In this document: piece after piece, positions 38,877-45,773 of the stretch
Position numbering within the stretch: the first letter of the stretch is position 1
How the letters are laid out: each line of letters begins with the position of its first letter
Assembly: GCA_036406615.1 (NCBI GenBank)
Contig: DASXAQ010000070.1
Location: 1-45,773 of the forward strand
DNA: 45,773 bases
Source: DASXAQ01 sp036406615
GTDB taxonomy: Bacteria; Actinomycetota; UBA4738
Direction of reading: 5' to 3'
The notes under the pieces: model-generated
What the model was told of the DNA's origin: nothing
The model's input: only the letters and a program-made list of their open reading frames with translations
The model's database searches: none
Program-made: the position numbers and the translations under genes

Positions 38877-39440
38877 ATGCACGACCAGGTTCGGCCGGAC
38901 GCCGACCTCATGTCGGCGTTCGTCCGTGGGGAGCGAGTCGCGGCGGACGAGCTGTACCGCCGGTTCGCCCCGCGCGTGTTCGGGCTCGGGATGGTGATGC
39001 TCGGCGATGGAGCGAAAGCGGAGGACCTGGTGCAGGACACGTTCGTCAAGATCTGGAGGAAGTCCGGCTCGTTCGAGCCGGCGCGAGGCTCGCTGGACAC
39101 GTGGGTGCTGTTGATCGCGAGGAGCCTGGCGATCGACACCATCCGGCGCCGCGTGCTGGAGGCGCGGGTCATGGCCCAGCAGGAGGAGCCGGCCGAGGCG
39201 TCCTCCGAGCCCGGCCCGGAGGCGCGGGCCGAGACGCGGGACCTGGCCGACCGCGCCCGCCGCGCGCTGGACGCCTTGACGCCGTCGCAGCGGGCGGCCA
39301 TCGAGCTCGCCTACTTCGGCGGCAAGACGTCGGCCGAGGTGGCCGAGCTGGAAGGCATCCCGGTCGGAACGGCGAAGACGCGCATCCGAACCGGGCTGTT
39401 GAAGCTCCGCGAGGCCCTGGAGGTCGCCGATGACGTGTGA
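38877..39440 (+). CDS. ECF RNA polymerase sigma factor
   Basis: A 187-aa group-IV sigma factor. Region 2 is at about residues 12-85 (AADELYRRFAPRVFGLGMVM, EDLVQDTFVKIWRKSGSF) and region 4 at about 128-182 (LTPSQRAAIELAYFGGKTSA, then a GTAKTRIRTGLLKLREAL recognition helix). This looks like the SigK/SigL-type group controlled by a RskA-type anti-sigma factor, which is the next gene. The stop overlaps that gene by 11 bases (ATGACGTGTGA). The start at 38877 has a -10 hexamer 7 nt upstream, so a leaderless mRNA is predicted. Confidence 0.93.
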   Translation: MHDQVRPDADLMSAFVRGERVAADELYRRFAPRVFGLGMVMLGDGAKAEDLVQDTFVKIWRKSGSFEPARGSLDTWVLLIARSLAIDTIRRRVLEARVMAQQEEPAEASSEPGPEARAETRDLADRARRALDALTPSQRAAIELAYFGGKTSAEVAELEGIPVGTAKTRIRTGLLKLREALEVADDV

Positions 39441-40188
39441 GCAGGCGCTCGAGGCGCTGCCCGACTTCGCCCTCGGGACGCTGTCCGAAACCGAGACCGC
39501 CGCCCTTCGCCGCCACCTTCGAGGGTGCGCGGCGTGCCGGGCCGACGCCGAGACGCTCGATCAGGGCCTGGTCATGTTCGCCAGCGTCGCGCACGAGGTC
39601 GAACCTCCGCCGGAGCTCAAGGAGCGCGTCATGGCGGTCCTGGAGGAGGAGTGGGCCGAGCGCCCCGAGCGCCCCGCGCGCAAGCCGATGCGGGCCGTGC
39701 CCTGGCTGGCGGTCGCGGCGGTGGCGGCGGCGCTCGTCGGCGCGGTCGCGTGGGGAGCCAACCAGTCCTCGAGCGCGCACGACGCCCGCTCGGCGCTGAC
39801 GGGCTACCAGCACGACGCCGACAGCTATCGCCGGTTCCTCGACGCCCTCGGCGGCCGGGACGTCCGCGTCGCGCCCCTGCAGGCCAGCGGCGACAGCCTC
39901 GTGAGCGGCACGGCCGTCTTCTACGACTCCGACGAGGGGCAGAGCTGGGTGCTGGTGCTCGCCCGCGCGCCCGGGATGACGGGCAAGGCGAACGTGGCCC
40001 TGTCGACGCCCGACGGCCGCACGATCAAGATGTTCCCGATGATGTTCGACGAGCGCGGCGACGGCTCGTCCTGGCTGGTCACCTCCGCCGACATCTCGGA
40101 CTTCAACTCGGTCCAGCTCACCGGCCCCAGCGGCGTCATCGCGCACGGGACGGCCTCGCAGCGCGTGACCGAGCCGGTGAGCAGCTGA
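39430..40188 (+). CDS. RskA-type zinc anti-sigma factor
   Basis: A 252-aa single-pass membrane protein. The N-terminal ZAS domain has Cys3 and the H29-x3-C33-x2-C36 motif (HLRGCAACR). A linker leads to a transmembrane helix near residues 93-110 (AVPWLAVAAVAAALVGAVAW). The extracytoplasmic RskA-like domain (about 125-245) has SWVLVLARAPGMTGKANVAL. It should hold the sigma factor at the membrane until cleaved or altered by an envelope or redox signal. It overlaps the sigma gene, so the two are co-translated. Confidence 0.92.
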   Translation: MTCEQALEALPDFALGTLSETETAALRRHLRGCAACRADAETLDQGLVMFASVAHEVEPPPELKERVMAVLEEEWAERPERPARKPMRAVPWLAVAAVAAALVGAVAWGANQSSSAHDARSALTGYQHDADSYRRFLDALGGRDVRVAPLQASGDSLVSGTAVFYDSDEGQSWVLVLARAPGMTGKANVALSTPDGRTIKMFPMMFDERGDGSSWLVTSADISDFNSVQLTGPSGVIAHGTASQRVTEPVSS

Positions 40189-40189
40189 G

Positions 40190-41167
40190 TCAGCGTTTCA
40201 CGGCCAGTCGCACGAACGGCCGCGGCTTCGGCCCGAACCGGTTCTTGTAGTCGAGGTCGCCCTTCAGGAAGTCGAAGACGCTGCGCCGGTCCCGGATCGC
40301 CATCTCGATCATGTCCGCGATCAGCACCATGCCCGGGCTCCACTGAGCGTGCTCCCGGTCGAAGGCCGAGTTGTACAACGAGAAGGTGTCCTTGAAGCCG
40401 AAGCCGATGAAGCCGGCCGCGCGCACGCCGTCCACTTCGATGAACCCGAGGTGGAAGACGTGCTGGTCGATGAACGCCTCGCCCAGCCGCCGAAAGAAGA
40501 TCTCCATCCCCGCGTGCAGGAACTTGCCCTTCGGTCCCGGGCTCTGCTTGTGCAGGTCGATGAACCGGTCGTAGAACTCGGGCAGCGTCGCCTCCGTGGC
40601 GAACTCGACGGTGTAGTCGCCGAAGTTGGCGCGCAGCCGTCGCTCCTTTCGGCGGATCTCGTGGCGCAGCTTCGAGGGCAGCGCCGACAGGTACTCCTCA
40701 TACGTTTCCGGCAGGGCCAGGACCGGCGCGGCCCCGTCGTCGCCGGGCTCGACCGCGAACCCCCGAGACGCCGCGGCCGATTGGAGGAGCTCCGGCCACG
40801 GCTGGTCCGCCGGCAGGCCACGAAGGTCCGCGCGTTCCCATTCGGGCTGCGCCGCAAGGGCTTCCATCAGCCCGTCGGCGAACGCCCGCTCGGTTCCCGG
40901 CCGGGCGACCGGTCCCATGTAGTCGGTGACGTCGAATCCGCCGAGGAACGTGAGCAGCCCGTCCTCGATCTGGAAGCAGCACGCGCCCGCCCGCTCGCCC
41001 TGCTGTTCGCCGACCGCGATGGCCAGCCGGCCCGTGCCGAACTCCTCCCACCACAGCTTCAGGTACGCGGGCGTGTGGAAGAACGTGCCGCCCGGGTCGG
41101 CCAGCGTCGCGTCGGTCCAGTCGCACGCCATGAACGCGGTGGGGTCGTCCGTGAGCTCGACGCGCAT
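40190..41167 (-). CDS. GNAT-fold acetyltransferase (BioF2/CelD-like)
   Basis: A 325-aa protein of the FemAB-like double-GNAT group (Acetyltransf_6). The second GNAT domain is at about residues 155-300 with SKLRHEIRRKERRLRANFG, the signature of CelD/BcsL-type proteins, followed by FHLGFIEVDGVRAAGFIGFG and FDFLKGDLDYKNRFG. Family members acylate cell-envelope polysaccharides or carry peptidoglycan amino acids. The ATG at 41167 is the first Met after the upstream gene's stop; no clear ribosome-binding site is seen. The stop is one base from that of the convergent anti-sigma gene. Confidence 0.83.
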   Translation of the reverse strand: MRVELTDDPTAFMACDWTDATLADPGGTFFHTPAYLKLWWEEFGTGRLAIAVGEQQGERAGACCFQIEDGLLTFLGGFDVTDYMGPVARPGTERAFADGLMEALAAQPEWERADLRGLPADQPWPELLQSAAASRGFAVEPGDDGAAPVLALPETYEEYLSALPSKLRHEIRRKERRLRANFGDYTVEFATEATLPEFYDRFIDLHKQSPGPKGKFLHAGMEIFFRRLGEAFIDQHVFHLGFIEVDGVRAAGFIGFGFKDTFSLYNSAFDREHAQWSPGMVLIADMIEMAIRDRRSVFDFLKGDLDYKNRFGPKPRPFVRLAVKR

Positions 41168-41199
41168 GGTCGCGTGTGACAACAGCGCCGTCCCGGCGC

Positions 41200-41775
41200 C
41201 TATTCCGCCATGGACTCGCGTCGCAGCGCGAACAGGGTGTGGTGATACATGCCGAGCGTCGGCCACTTCGGCCGATAGGACTCGACCGCCTCCGGCTCGA
41301 GCCCGTGCTCCGAGAAGATTCCCAGCCATTCCTCAACGCTTCGGAACGTGCACGGCGTGGGCACGCCGTGGCGAAGGTTCAGCGCCTTGTCCCACACGAC
41401 GTTGCAGACGTGGTCGATCCGATTGAACGGGGTGTCCTCGATGACGATGAGGCGCCGGCCGGCCAGCCGCGCCGCCTCCGCCAGGACCTTGTCCTGATCC
41501 TCGTATGGGTTGTGGTGCAGCGCGAACAGCAGCAGGACCGCATCGAACGAGCGGTCGTCCGCCGGCACGTGGAACGGGTCCTCCATCTTGATGAAGGCAA
41601 ACTCCCGGCGCCGGTTCGAGTACTCGACGAGGTCCGCCAGCGTCGGGTCGACCCCAACCGTGTCCGCAAGCCAGCGACTGAGCAGCCCCGTACCGGAGCC
41701 GTAGTCAAGGACGCGTTCACCTGGCGAGAGGTGGCGGGCGACGTGCCGGCCCACCTCGTTGTCGCGGAGGAACAT
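41200..41775 (-). CDS. Class I SAM-dependent methyltransferase
   Basis: A 191-aa methyltransferase. Motif I is RVLDYGSGTGLLSRWL, the next acidic strand gives VGVDPTL, and LLLFALHHNPYED marks motif IV. It may act on an envelope substrate with the GNAT protein that follows 32 nt downstream. The ATG has no ribosome-binding site but CATACT (41788-41783) ends exactly 7 nt upstream, so it is probably leaderless. It lies after the SUF operon but with its own promoter. Confidence 0.85.
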   Translation of the reverse strand: MFLRDNEVGRHVARHLSPGERVLDYGSGTGLLSRWLADTVGVDPTLADLVEYSNRRREFAFIKMEDPFHVPADDRSFDAVLLLFALHHNPYEDQDKVLAEAARLAGRRLIVIEDTPFNRIDHVCNVVWDKALNLRHGVPTPCTFRSVEEWLGIFSEHGLEPEAVESYRPKWPTLGMYHHTLFALRRESMAE

Positions 41776-41782
41776 CCCGCCA

Positions 41783-41801
41783 AGTATGCCCGATCGCGGG
41801 C
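41783..41801 (-). promoter_or_regulatory. -10 hexamer (41783-41788) and SUF-end hairpin (41788-41801)
   Basis: CATACT on the minus strand (41788-41783) is 7 nt before the ATG at 41775. Adjoining it upstream, GCCCG-ATCG-CGGGC (41788-41801) is a small hairpin after sufU that may end the SUF transcript. Confidence 0.5.
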
Positions 41802-41806
41802 GCAGC

Positions 41807-42265
41807 TCAGTGCGCCGCGCCGGAGCCCGTCGCGGACCCCTCCTTGGAGCCGTCGAGGGCGTCCTGCAACACGTCCCACGCCAGCACCGCGCACTTGATC
41901 CGCACGGGGTACTTCACGACGCCCTTCAGCGCCACCAGGTCACCGAACTCCTCTTCGTCGGCCTGGGCCGTCCCGCCCATCAGCGCGCGGAAATCCGAGG
42001 CCAGCTTCAGCGCGTCCCCAACCGGCCGGCCTGCGACCGCCTCGGTCATCATCGAGGCACTGGCCTGGCTGATCGAACAGCCCTGGCCTTCGAACGTGAC
42101 CTGGGCCAGCGTGCCGTCCTCGACGTGGGCGTGCACGGTGATCTCATCCCCGCACAGGGGGTTGTTCTTGGAGCAGGACAGCTCGGCGCCGGGGAGGTCG
42201 CGCTTGTTCCTGGGGCTCTTGTAGTGATCCAGGATGACCTCTTTGTACAGGTCTTCAACCGCCAC
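41807..42265 (-). CDS. sufU: SUF zinc-dependent sulfurtransferase SufU
   Basis: A 152-aa IscU-like protein that accepts sulfur from SufS and passes it to the SufBCD scaffold. Ligands are Cys38 and Asp40 (NPLCGD), Cys63 (QGCSISQAS) and Cys125 (RIKCAVLAW). The ~20-residue insertion before the last Cys region (TAQADEEEFGDL) marks SufU rather than IscU. GTG at 42265 has GGGAGG 5 nt upstream. It is the last gene of the SUF operon, 17 nt after sufS. Confidence 0.95.
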   Translation of the reverse strand: MAVEDLYKEVILDHYKSPRNKRDLPGAELSCSKNNPLCGDEITVHAHVEDGTLAQVTFEGQGCSISQASASMMTEAVAGRPVGDALKLASDFRALMGGTAQADEEEFGDLVALKGVVKYPVRIKCAVLAWDVLQDALDGSKEGSATGSGAAH

Positions 42266-42282
42266 GCGCGCCTCCCGTTCGC

Positions 42283-43521
42283 CTAGCCAAAGATACCCTG
42301 CGCCTTCTCGAGCGCGCCGATCAGCGCGTCGACCTCGGCGTGGGTGTTGTACACGTAGAAGGACGCCCGCGCGGTCGCCGGCACGCCGAGCACCCGCATG
42401 AGCGGCTGGGCGCAGTGGTGCCCCGCCCTGATGCACACGCCTTCGGTGTCCAGGACCTGCGCGAGGTCGTGCGGATGGATGTCCCGGAACCAGAACGACA
42501 CCGCGCCGCCGCGGGCCTCGGGATCGGTCGGCCCGAAGACCGTCGCGCCGGCCTCGGAGAGCCGCTCGATCGCGTACGTCGTGATCTCCCGCTCGTGCGC
42601 CCGCACCGCGTCCATCCCCAGGTCCTGGAGGTACGCCACGGCTGCGGCCAGGCCGATCTCCTCGGCGACGTTCATCGTGCCGGCCTCGAACTTCCAGGGG
42701 ATGTCCTTGAACGTCGAGTGGTCCGGGTAGACCTCGCTGATCATCTCGCCGCCGCCCATGAACGGGTCCATCCGTTCGAGGAGCTCCCGGCGCCCGTACA
42801 GGCCGCCGGATGCGGTCGGCCCGAGCATCTTGTGCCCGGAGATCGTCAGGAAGTCCGCGTCCAGCTCGGTCACGTCCACCTGGTGATGGGGCACGAGCTG
42901 GGCGCCGTCCACGAGCAGCACCGCCCCCACGGCGTGGGCCGCGTCCGCCAGCAGGCGGACCGGCGGCACCGTCCCCAGGACGTTCGACATGCCCGAGATC
43001 GCCACGACCTTCGTGCGTTCGGTGAGGTCGGACTCCAGCGTCGACAGGTCGAGCGTGCCGTCCTCGGCCAGGCGCAGGTAGCGAAGCGAGGCGCCGGTGG
43101 CCTGGGCCGCGAACTGCCACGGCACGATGTTGGAGTGGTGTTCGATCTCGGAGAGCAGGATCTCGTCGCCCTCGCCGAGGAACTTCCGGAACCCGTTGGC
43201 CACCAGGTTGATCGACTCCGTCGTGCCTCGGTTGAAGATGACGCACCCAGGATCGGGAGCGCCGATGAACCCGGCGAGCTGCTCGCGGGCGCCCTCGAAC
43301 ATCGCGGTGGCTTCCTCGGACAGCGCGTAGACGCCCCGGTACAGGTTCGCGTTGTGCTGTTCGTAGTACTCCGTGACCGCGTCGATCACTGCGCGGGGCT
43401 TCTGGCTGGTGTTCGAGCTGTCCAGGTAGACGAGTGGCTTCCCGTCGAACGTGCGCGACAGGATCGGGAAGTCCTTGCGAAGCCGTTCGACGTCCAGCTG
43501 GGGCTCCGCGACCTTCGCCAT
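42283..43521 (-). CDS. sufS: Cysteine desulfurase SufS
   Basis: A 412-aa PLP enzyme that removes sulfur from cysteine for Fe-S assembly. The cofactor lysine is Lys231 (TISGHKMLGPTASG) and the persulfide cysteine is Cys370 (RAGHHCAQPL); EHHSNIVPW and VDGAQLVPHHQVDV are also typical. ATG 43521 is preferred, with GAGGAG 9 nt upstream; a TTG at 43530 is an alternative. It lies between sufC and sufU. It gives the local reference for the degenerate IscS-like protein at 30705, which lacks both residues. Confidence 0.97.
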   Translation of the reverse strand: MAKVAEPQLDVERLRKDFPILSRTFDGKPLVYLDSSNTSQKPRAVIDAVTEYYEQHNANLYRGVYALSEEATAMFEGAREQLAGFIGAPDPGCVIFNRGTTESINLVANGFRKFLGEGDEILLSEIEHHSNIVPWQFAAQATGASLRYLRLAEDGTLDLSTLESDLTERTKVVAISGMSNVLGTVPPVRLLADAAHAVGAVLLVDGAQLVPHHQVDVTELDADFLTISGHKMLGPTASGGLYGRRELLERMDPFMGGGEMISEVYPDHSTFKDIPWKFEAGTMNVAEEIGLAAAVAYLQDLGMDAVRAHEREITTYAIERLSEAGATVFGPTDPEARGGAVSFWFRDIHPHDLAQVLDTEGVCIRAGHHCAQPLMRVLGVPATARASFYVYNTHAEVDALIGALEKAQGIFG

Positions 43522-43534
43522 GGCGACCAACTCC

Positions 43535-44353
43535 TCAGGAGGGCGTCGGCGCGGACTCCTCGCCGCCGTCCTCGATTCCCAGTTCCTTGCGAAGGCCCTC
43601 GTAGCCCTTCTGCTCCAGCTGCGGGGCCAGCTCGGGTCCCCCCGACAGGACGATGCGCCCGCTCATCATGACGTGGATGTGGTCGGGCGTGATGTAGTTC
43701 AGGATGCGCTGGTAGTGGGTGATCAGCAGCACGCCCAGGTCCGGCCCGATCAGCCGCTGCACACCCGTGGCCACCGACTTGAGTGAGTCGATGTCCAGCC
43801 CCGAGTCGGTCTCGTCCAGCACCGCGATGTCCGGCGACAGGACCGCGAGCTGCAGCACCTCGTTCTTCTTCTTCTCGCCGCCGGAGAACCCCTGGTTCAC
43901 GTAGCGCCGCACCATCTCGTCGTCGACGCCGAGCAGGTCCATCTTCTCCTTCAGGAGCTTGCGGAACGCCAGCGCCGAGATCTGTTCGGCCTTGACGGAC
44001 GTGTACGCCGAACGCAGGAAGTTGACGACCGACACGCCGGGGATCTCGGTCGGGTACTGGAACGCCAGGAACAGGCCGCGCTGCGCGCGCTTGTCGGCGG
44101 TGAGCTTCGTGACGTCCTCGCCCTTGAACCGGATCGTGCCCCGCGTGATCGTGTAGCTGGGCCGCCCCATCAGGACGTTGGCGAGCGTCGACTTGCCGGA
44201 GCCGTTCGGCCCCATCAGCGCGTGCACCTCGCCCTGGCGCACCGTCAGGTCGATCCCCTTCAGGATCTCCTTGCCCTCGACCGTCGCGTGGAGATCGTGG
44301 ATCTCCAGCGTGGCCAGGCCGGTCGTGCTGTCCTGCACCGTCTGCATCGTCAT
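43535..44353 (-). CDS. sufC: Fe-S assembly ATPase SufC
   Basis: A 272-aa ABC-type ATPase of the SufBCD scaffold. Walker A is GPNGSGKST at 48-56, the signature is GFSGGEKKKNEV, and Walker B is IAVLDETDSGLDID. It powers cluster assembly with SufB and SufD. The ATG overlaps the end of the Rieske gene (ATGA) and has GGAGG 4 nt upstream. The gene order sufD, Rieske, sufC, sufS, sufU is the usual actinobacterial one. Confidence 0.97.
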   Translation of the reverse strand: MTMQTVQDSTTGLATLEIHDLHATVEGKEILKGIDLTVRQGEVHALMGPNGSGKSTLANVLMGRPSYTITRGTIRFKGEDVTKLTADKRAQRGLFLAFQYPTEIPGVSVVNFLRSAYTSVKAEQISALAFRKLLKEKMDLLGVDDEMVRRYVNQGFSGGEKKKNEVLQLAVLSPDIAVLDETDSGLDIDSLKSVATGVQRLIGPDLGVLLITHYQRILNYITPDHIHVMMSGRIVLSGGPELAPQLEQKGYEGLRKELGIEDGGEESAPTPS

Positions 44354-44676
44354 CGGTCCTCCACCTCGATCAGGATCGCATCGCCCTCGACCTTCACCGG
44401 GAAGGCCGGCACCGGCGACGTCGCCGGCAGCGTCCGCGGCCGTCCCGTTCGAAGGTCGAACGTCGAGCCGTGCCGCGGGCACTCGATGGTCTCGTCGTCG
44501 GCATCCACCTCGCCCTCGGACAGGAACGCGTGCGCGTGCGAGCACACGTCGCCCAGGGCCAGGAAGACGCCCTCCCCCAGGTTGGCGACGGCGACCGGCG
44601 TGCCGTTCACGTCGAACTGGCGCGCCTCGCCCTCGGGAACGTCGGTGGTTCGCGCGACCTCGACCAGCGCGCTCAC
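44350..44676 (-). CDS. Rieske-type [2Fe-2S] ferredoxin in the SUF operon
   Basis: A 108-aa stand-alone Rieske protein. The cluster is held by Cys45/His47 (CSHAHAFLSEG) and Cys66/His69 (CPRHGSTFDL). It probably supplies electrons for SUF cluster assembly or acts as a non-heme dioxygenase-type ferredoxin. The GTG overlaps the sufD stop (GTGA), and its own stop overlaps sufC (ATGA), so all three are co-translated. Confidence 0.94.
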   Translation of the reverse strand: MSALVEVARTTDVPEGEARQFDVNGTPVAVANLGEGVFLALGDVCSHAHAFLSEGEVDADDETIECPRHGSTFDLRTGRPRTLPATSPVPAFPVKVEGDAILIEVEDR

Positions 44677-45773
44677 AGGCTCTCCAGCTCGCGGGCGATC
44701 GAGCCCTCCAGATGGGAGCGGATCTCCGGGAGGTCCACCTTGTCCAGCACCTCCTGGAAGAACCCGCCGACCACCAGCCGTTCGGCCTCCTTCTCCGGGA
44801 TGCCGCGGCTCTGGATGTAGAACATCGTGTCCTCGTCCACGGGCCCGACGCTCGCGGCGTGGCCGCACCGGACGGGATCGTTCGTCAGGATCTCGAGGTT
44901 CGGGATGGAGTCGGCCTTCGCCGTCTCCGACAGCAGCACGTTGCGGTTCGTCTGGTACGCGTCGCACTTGTGCGCGCCCGCCTCGATGATGACCGTGCCG
45001 GAGTAGATCGCGCGGGCGTGCCCCTTGAGCGCCCCCTTGTAGAGCAGGTCGCTTGCGGTGTTCGAACCCACGTGGTCCTGGATGGACCGGTGGTCGAAAT
45101 GCTGGTCGCCGTCGCCGAAGTACAGCCCGAGCATCTCGCTGGACCCGCCGTCGCCCTCCATGATGCTCTCCGCCTCCGCGCGGGCCAGGCTTCCGCCGAA
45201 CGCGACCGCCAGGCTTCGGACCTCCGCGTCGCGATCGATGAGCGCACGCTGCACGCCGAGGTGCGTGACGCCCGCGCCCCACTCCTGCAGGCAGACGTAG
45301 CGAAGCTTCGACCCCGGGCCGGCGTGGATCTCGACAATGGCGTTGGACAGCACGCGCTCGAGGTCCGGCGAGACGAAGCGGTCGACGAACGTCAGCTCGG
45401 CGCCCTCCTCCAGGATGATCAGCGTGTGGGGGAAGACCGCCAGGCCGTCGCGGTCGACGTAGGTGAGGGTCTGGATGGGGCGTTCGACCTTCGCGTTCTT
45501 CGGCACCAGGATGAACGAGCCGGCCGTTCGGTACGCCGCGTGCAGCGCGGTGAACTTCGTTCGGCCGGGCGTGACGGCCTCGTGCAGCTTGCCCTCGACG
45601 AGCTCGGGATGCGCCTCGATGGCGGCGTCGATGCTCTCGAAGTGCACGCCGAGGTCGTAGGCGTCCTTGCCGAGATGGCAGACGACCATCGTGGAGTTGT
45701 GCTGGACGGCCAGCCCGTCGCGCTCGCCGACGTCGCCCGCCGCCTCCAGGATGTGGGGCGCGACGTCGTCGAG
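44673..45773 (-). CDS. sufD: Fe-S assembly protein SufD (5' end beyond window)
   Basis: The C-terminal 366 residues of SufD; the frame is open to the window edge, so the start is missing. The part seen has the SufB/SufD beta-helix core (FILVPKNAKVERPIQTLTYV, SNTASDLLYKGALKGHARAI) and the C-terminal LEILTNDPVRCGHAASVGPV with the conserved His. It is a scaffold subunit with SufB and SufC. In the usual order sufB would lie just beyond the right edge. It overlaps the Rieske gene at its stop (GTGA). Confidence 0.95.
   Translation of the reverse strand, partial: LDDVAPHILEAAGDVGERDGLAVQHNSTMVVCHLGKDAYDLGVHFESIDAAIEAHPELVEGKLHEAVTPGRTKFTALHAAYRTAGSFILVPKNAKVERPIQTLTYVDRDGLAVFPHTLIILEEGAELTFVDRFVSPDLERVLSNAIVEIHAGPGSKLRYVCLQEWGAGVTHLGVQRALIDRDAEVRSLAVAFGGSLARAEAESIMEGDGGSSEMLGLYFGDGDQHFDHRSIQDHVGSNTASDLLYKGALKGHARAIYSGTVIIEAGAHKCDAYQTNRNVLLSETAKADSIPNLEILTNDPVRCGHAASVGPVDEDTMFYIQSRGIPEKEAERLVVGGFFQEVLDKVDLPEIRSHLEGSIARELESL

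Noticed and set aside
1..45773. CRISPR arrays, transposons, integrases, phage genes, tRNA or rRNA genes
   Set aside because: No direct-repeat array, no inverted-repeat-flanked transposase, no recombinase domain and no recognisable RNA gene was seen; all gaps are under 200 bp.

Overview
The window is very GC-rich, densely packed and encodes an actinobacterial gene set: a WhiB-type iron-sulfur regulator, an LLM-class (F420-type) oxidoreductase, a DinB/mycothiol-type enzyme, a PimB-like mannosyltransferase, the sufD-Rieske-sufC-sufS-sufU operon and a GTG/TTG-rich start repertoire. It is best read as the chromosome of an uncultured Actinomycetota; I cannot place it more precisely. I see no tRNA, rRNA, CRISPR array, insertion sequence or phage gene, and no gene-free stretch over 300 bases.

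Layout. 1-1.9 kb: an anti-sigma-like membrane protein (cut by the window edge), its ECF sigma factor, a small unknown gene and mscL. 2-7 kb: secreted proteins (a triple PPC-like repeat protein, a seven-bladed WxVG propeller, a small cysteine-bearing exported protein) mixed with a DUF2231 membrane protein, an NTF2-like protein and a VOC protein. 7-12.5 kb: methyltransferase plus GT-C-like membrane protein, a voltage-gated K+ channel, a PAS histidine kinase that appears to start at ATC, and a second WxVG propeller. 12.6-20 kb: a run of genes typical of actinobacteria (LLM oxidoreductase, ROK kinase, bacterial eRF1-like protein, small CPIC protein, ArsA-like ATPase, SRPBCC protein, HAD phosphatase, GT4 glycosyltransferase). 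20-24 kb: TauE/SafE transporter, WhiB, thiolase, stand-alone RAM-domain protein, SDR. 24-28.2 kb: MMPL transporter and a tightly overlapping five-gene operon (receiver-like protein, zinc-ribbon-like protein, 69-aa protein, 35-aa membrane microprotein, trpD). 28.3-32.8 kb: aquaporin, zinc-ribbon/TM/propeller protein, an IscS-like protein lacking both catalytic residues, aldo-keto reductase. 32.8-38.8 kb: 2-oxoacid:ferredoxin oxidoreductase (korAB), A-type Fe-S carrier, YbaK deacylase, glycerate kinase, DinB-type enzyme. 38.9-45.8 kb: second ECF sigma/anti-sigma pair, GNAT-fold protein, methyltransferase and the SUF operon (sufD cut by the window edge).

Themes. Iron-sulfur biology recurs: SUF assembly, an A-type carrier, a Rieske protein, WhiB and the ferredoxin-dependent Kor enzyme, together with a degenerate cysteine desulfurase relative. 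The second theme is expression without a ribosome-binding site. At least eight genes have a -10-like hexamer ending exactly 7 nt before the start codon, and five more have 6-9 nt, implying leaderless mRNAs. Two divergent gene pairs use the same mirror-image arrangement: 35 bp between start codons and 9 bp between the two -10 hexamers.
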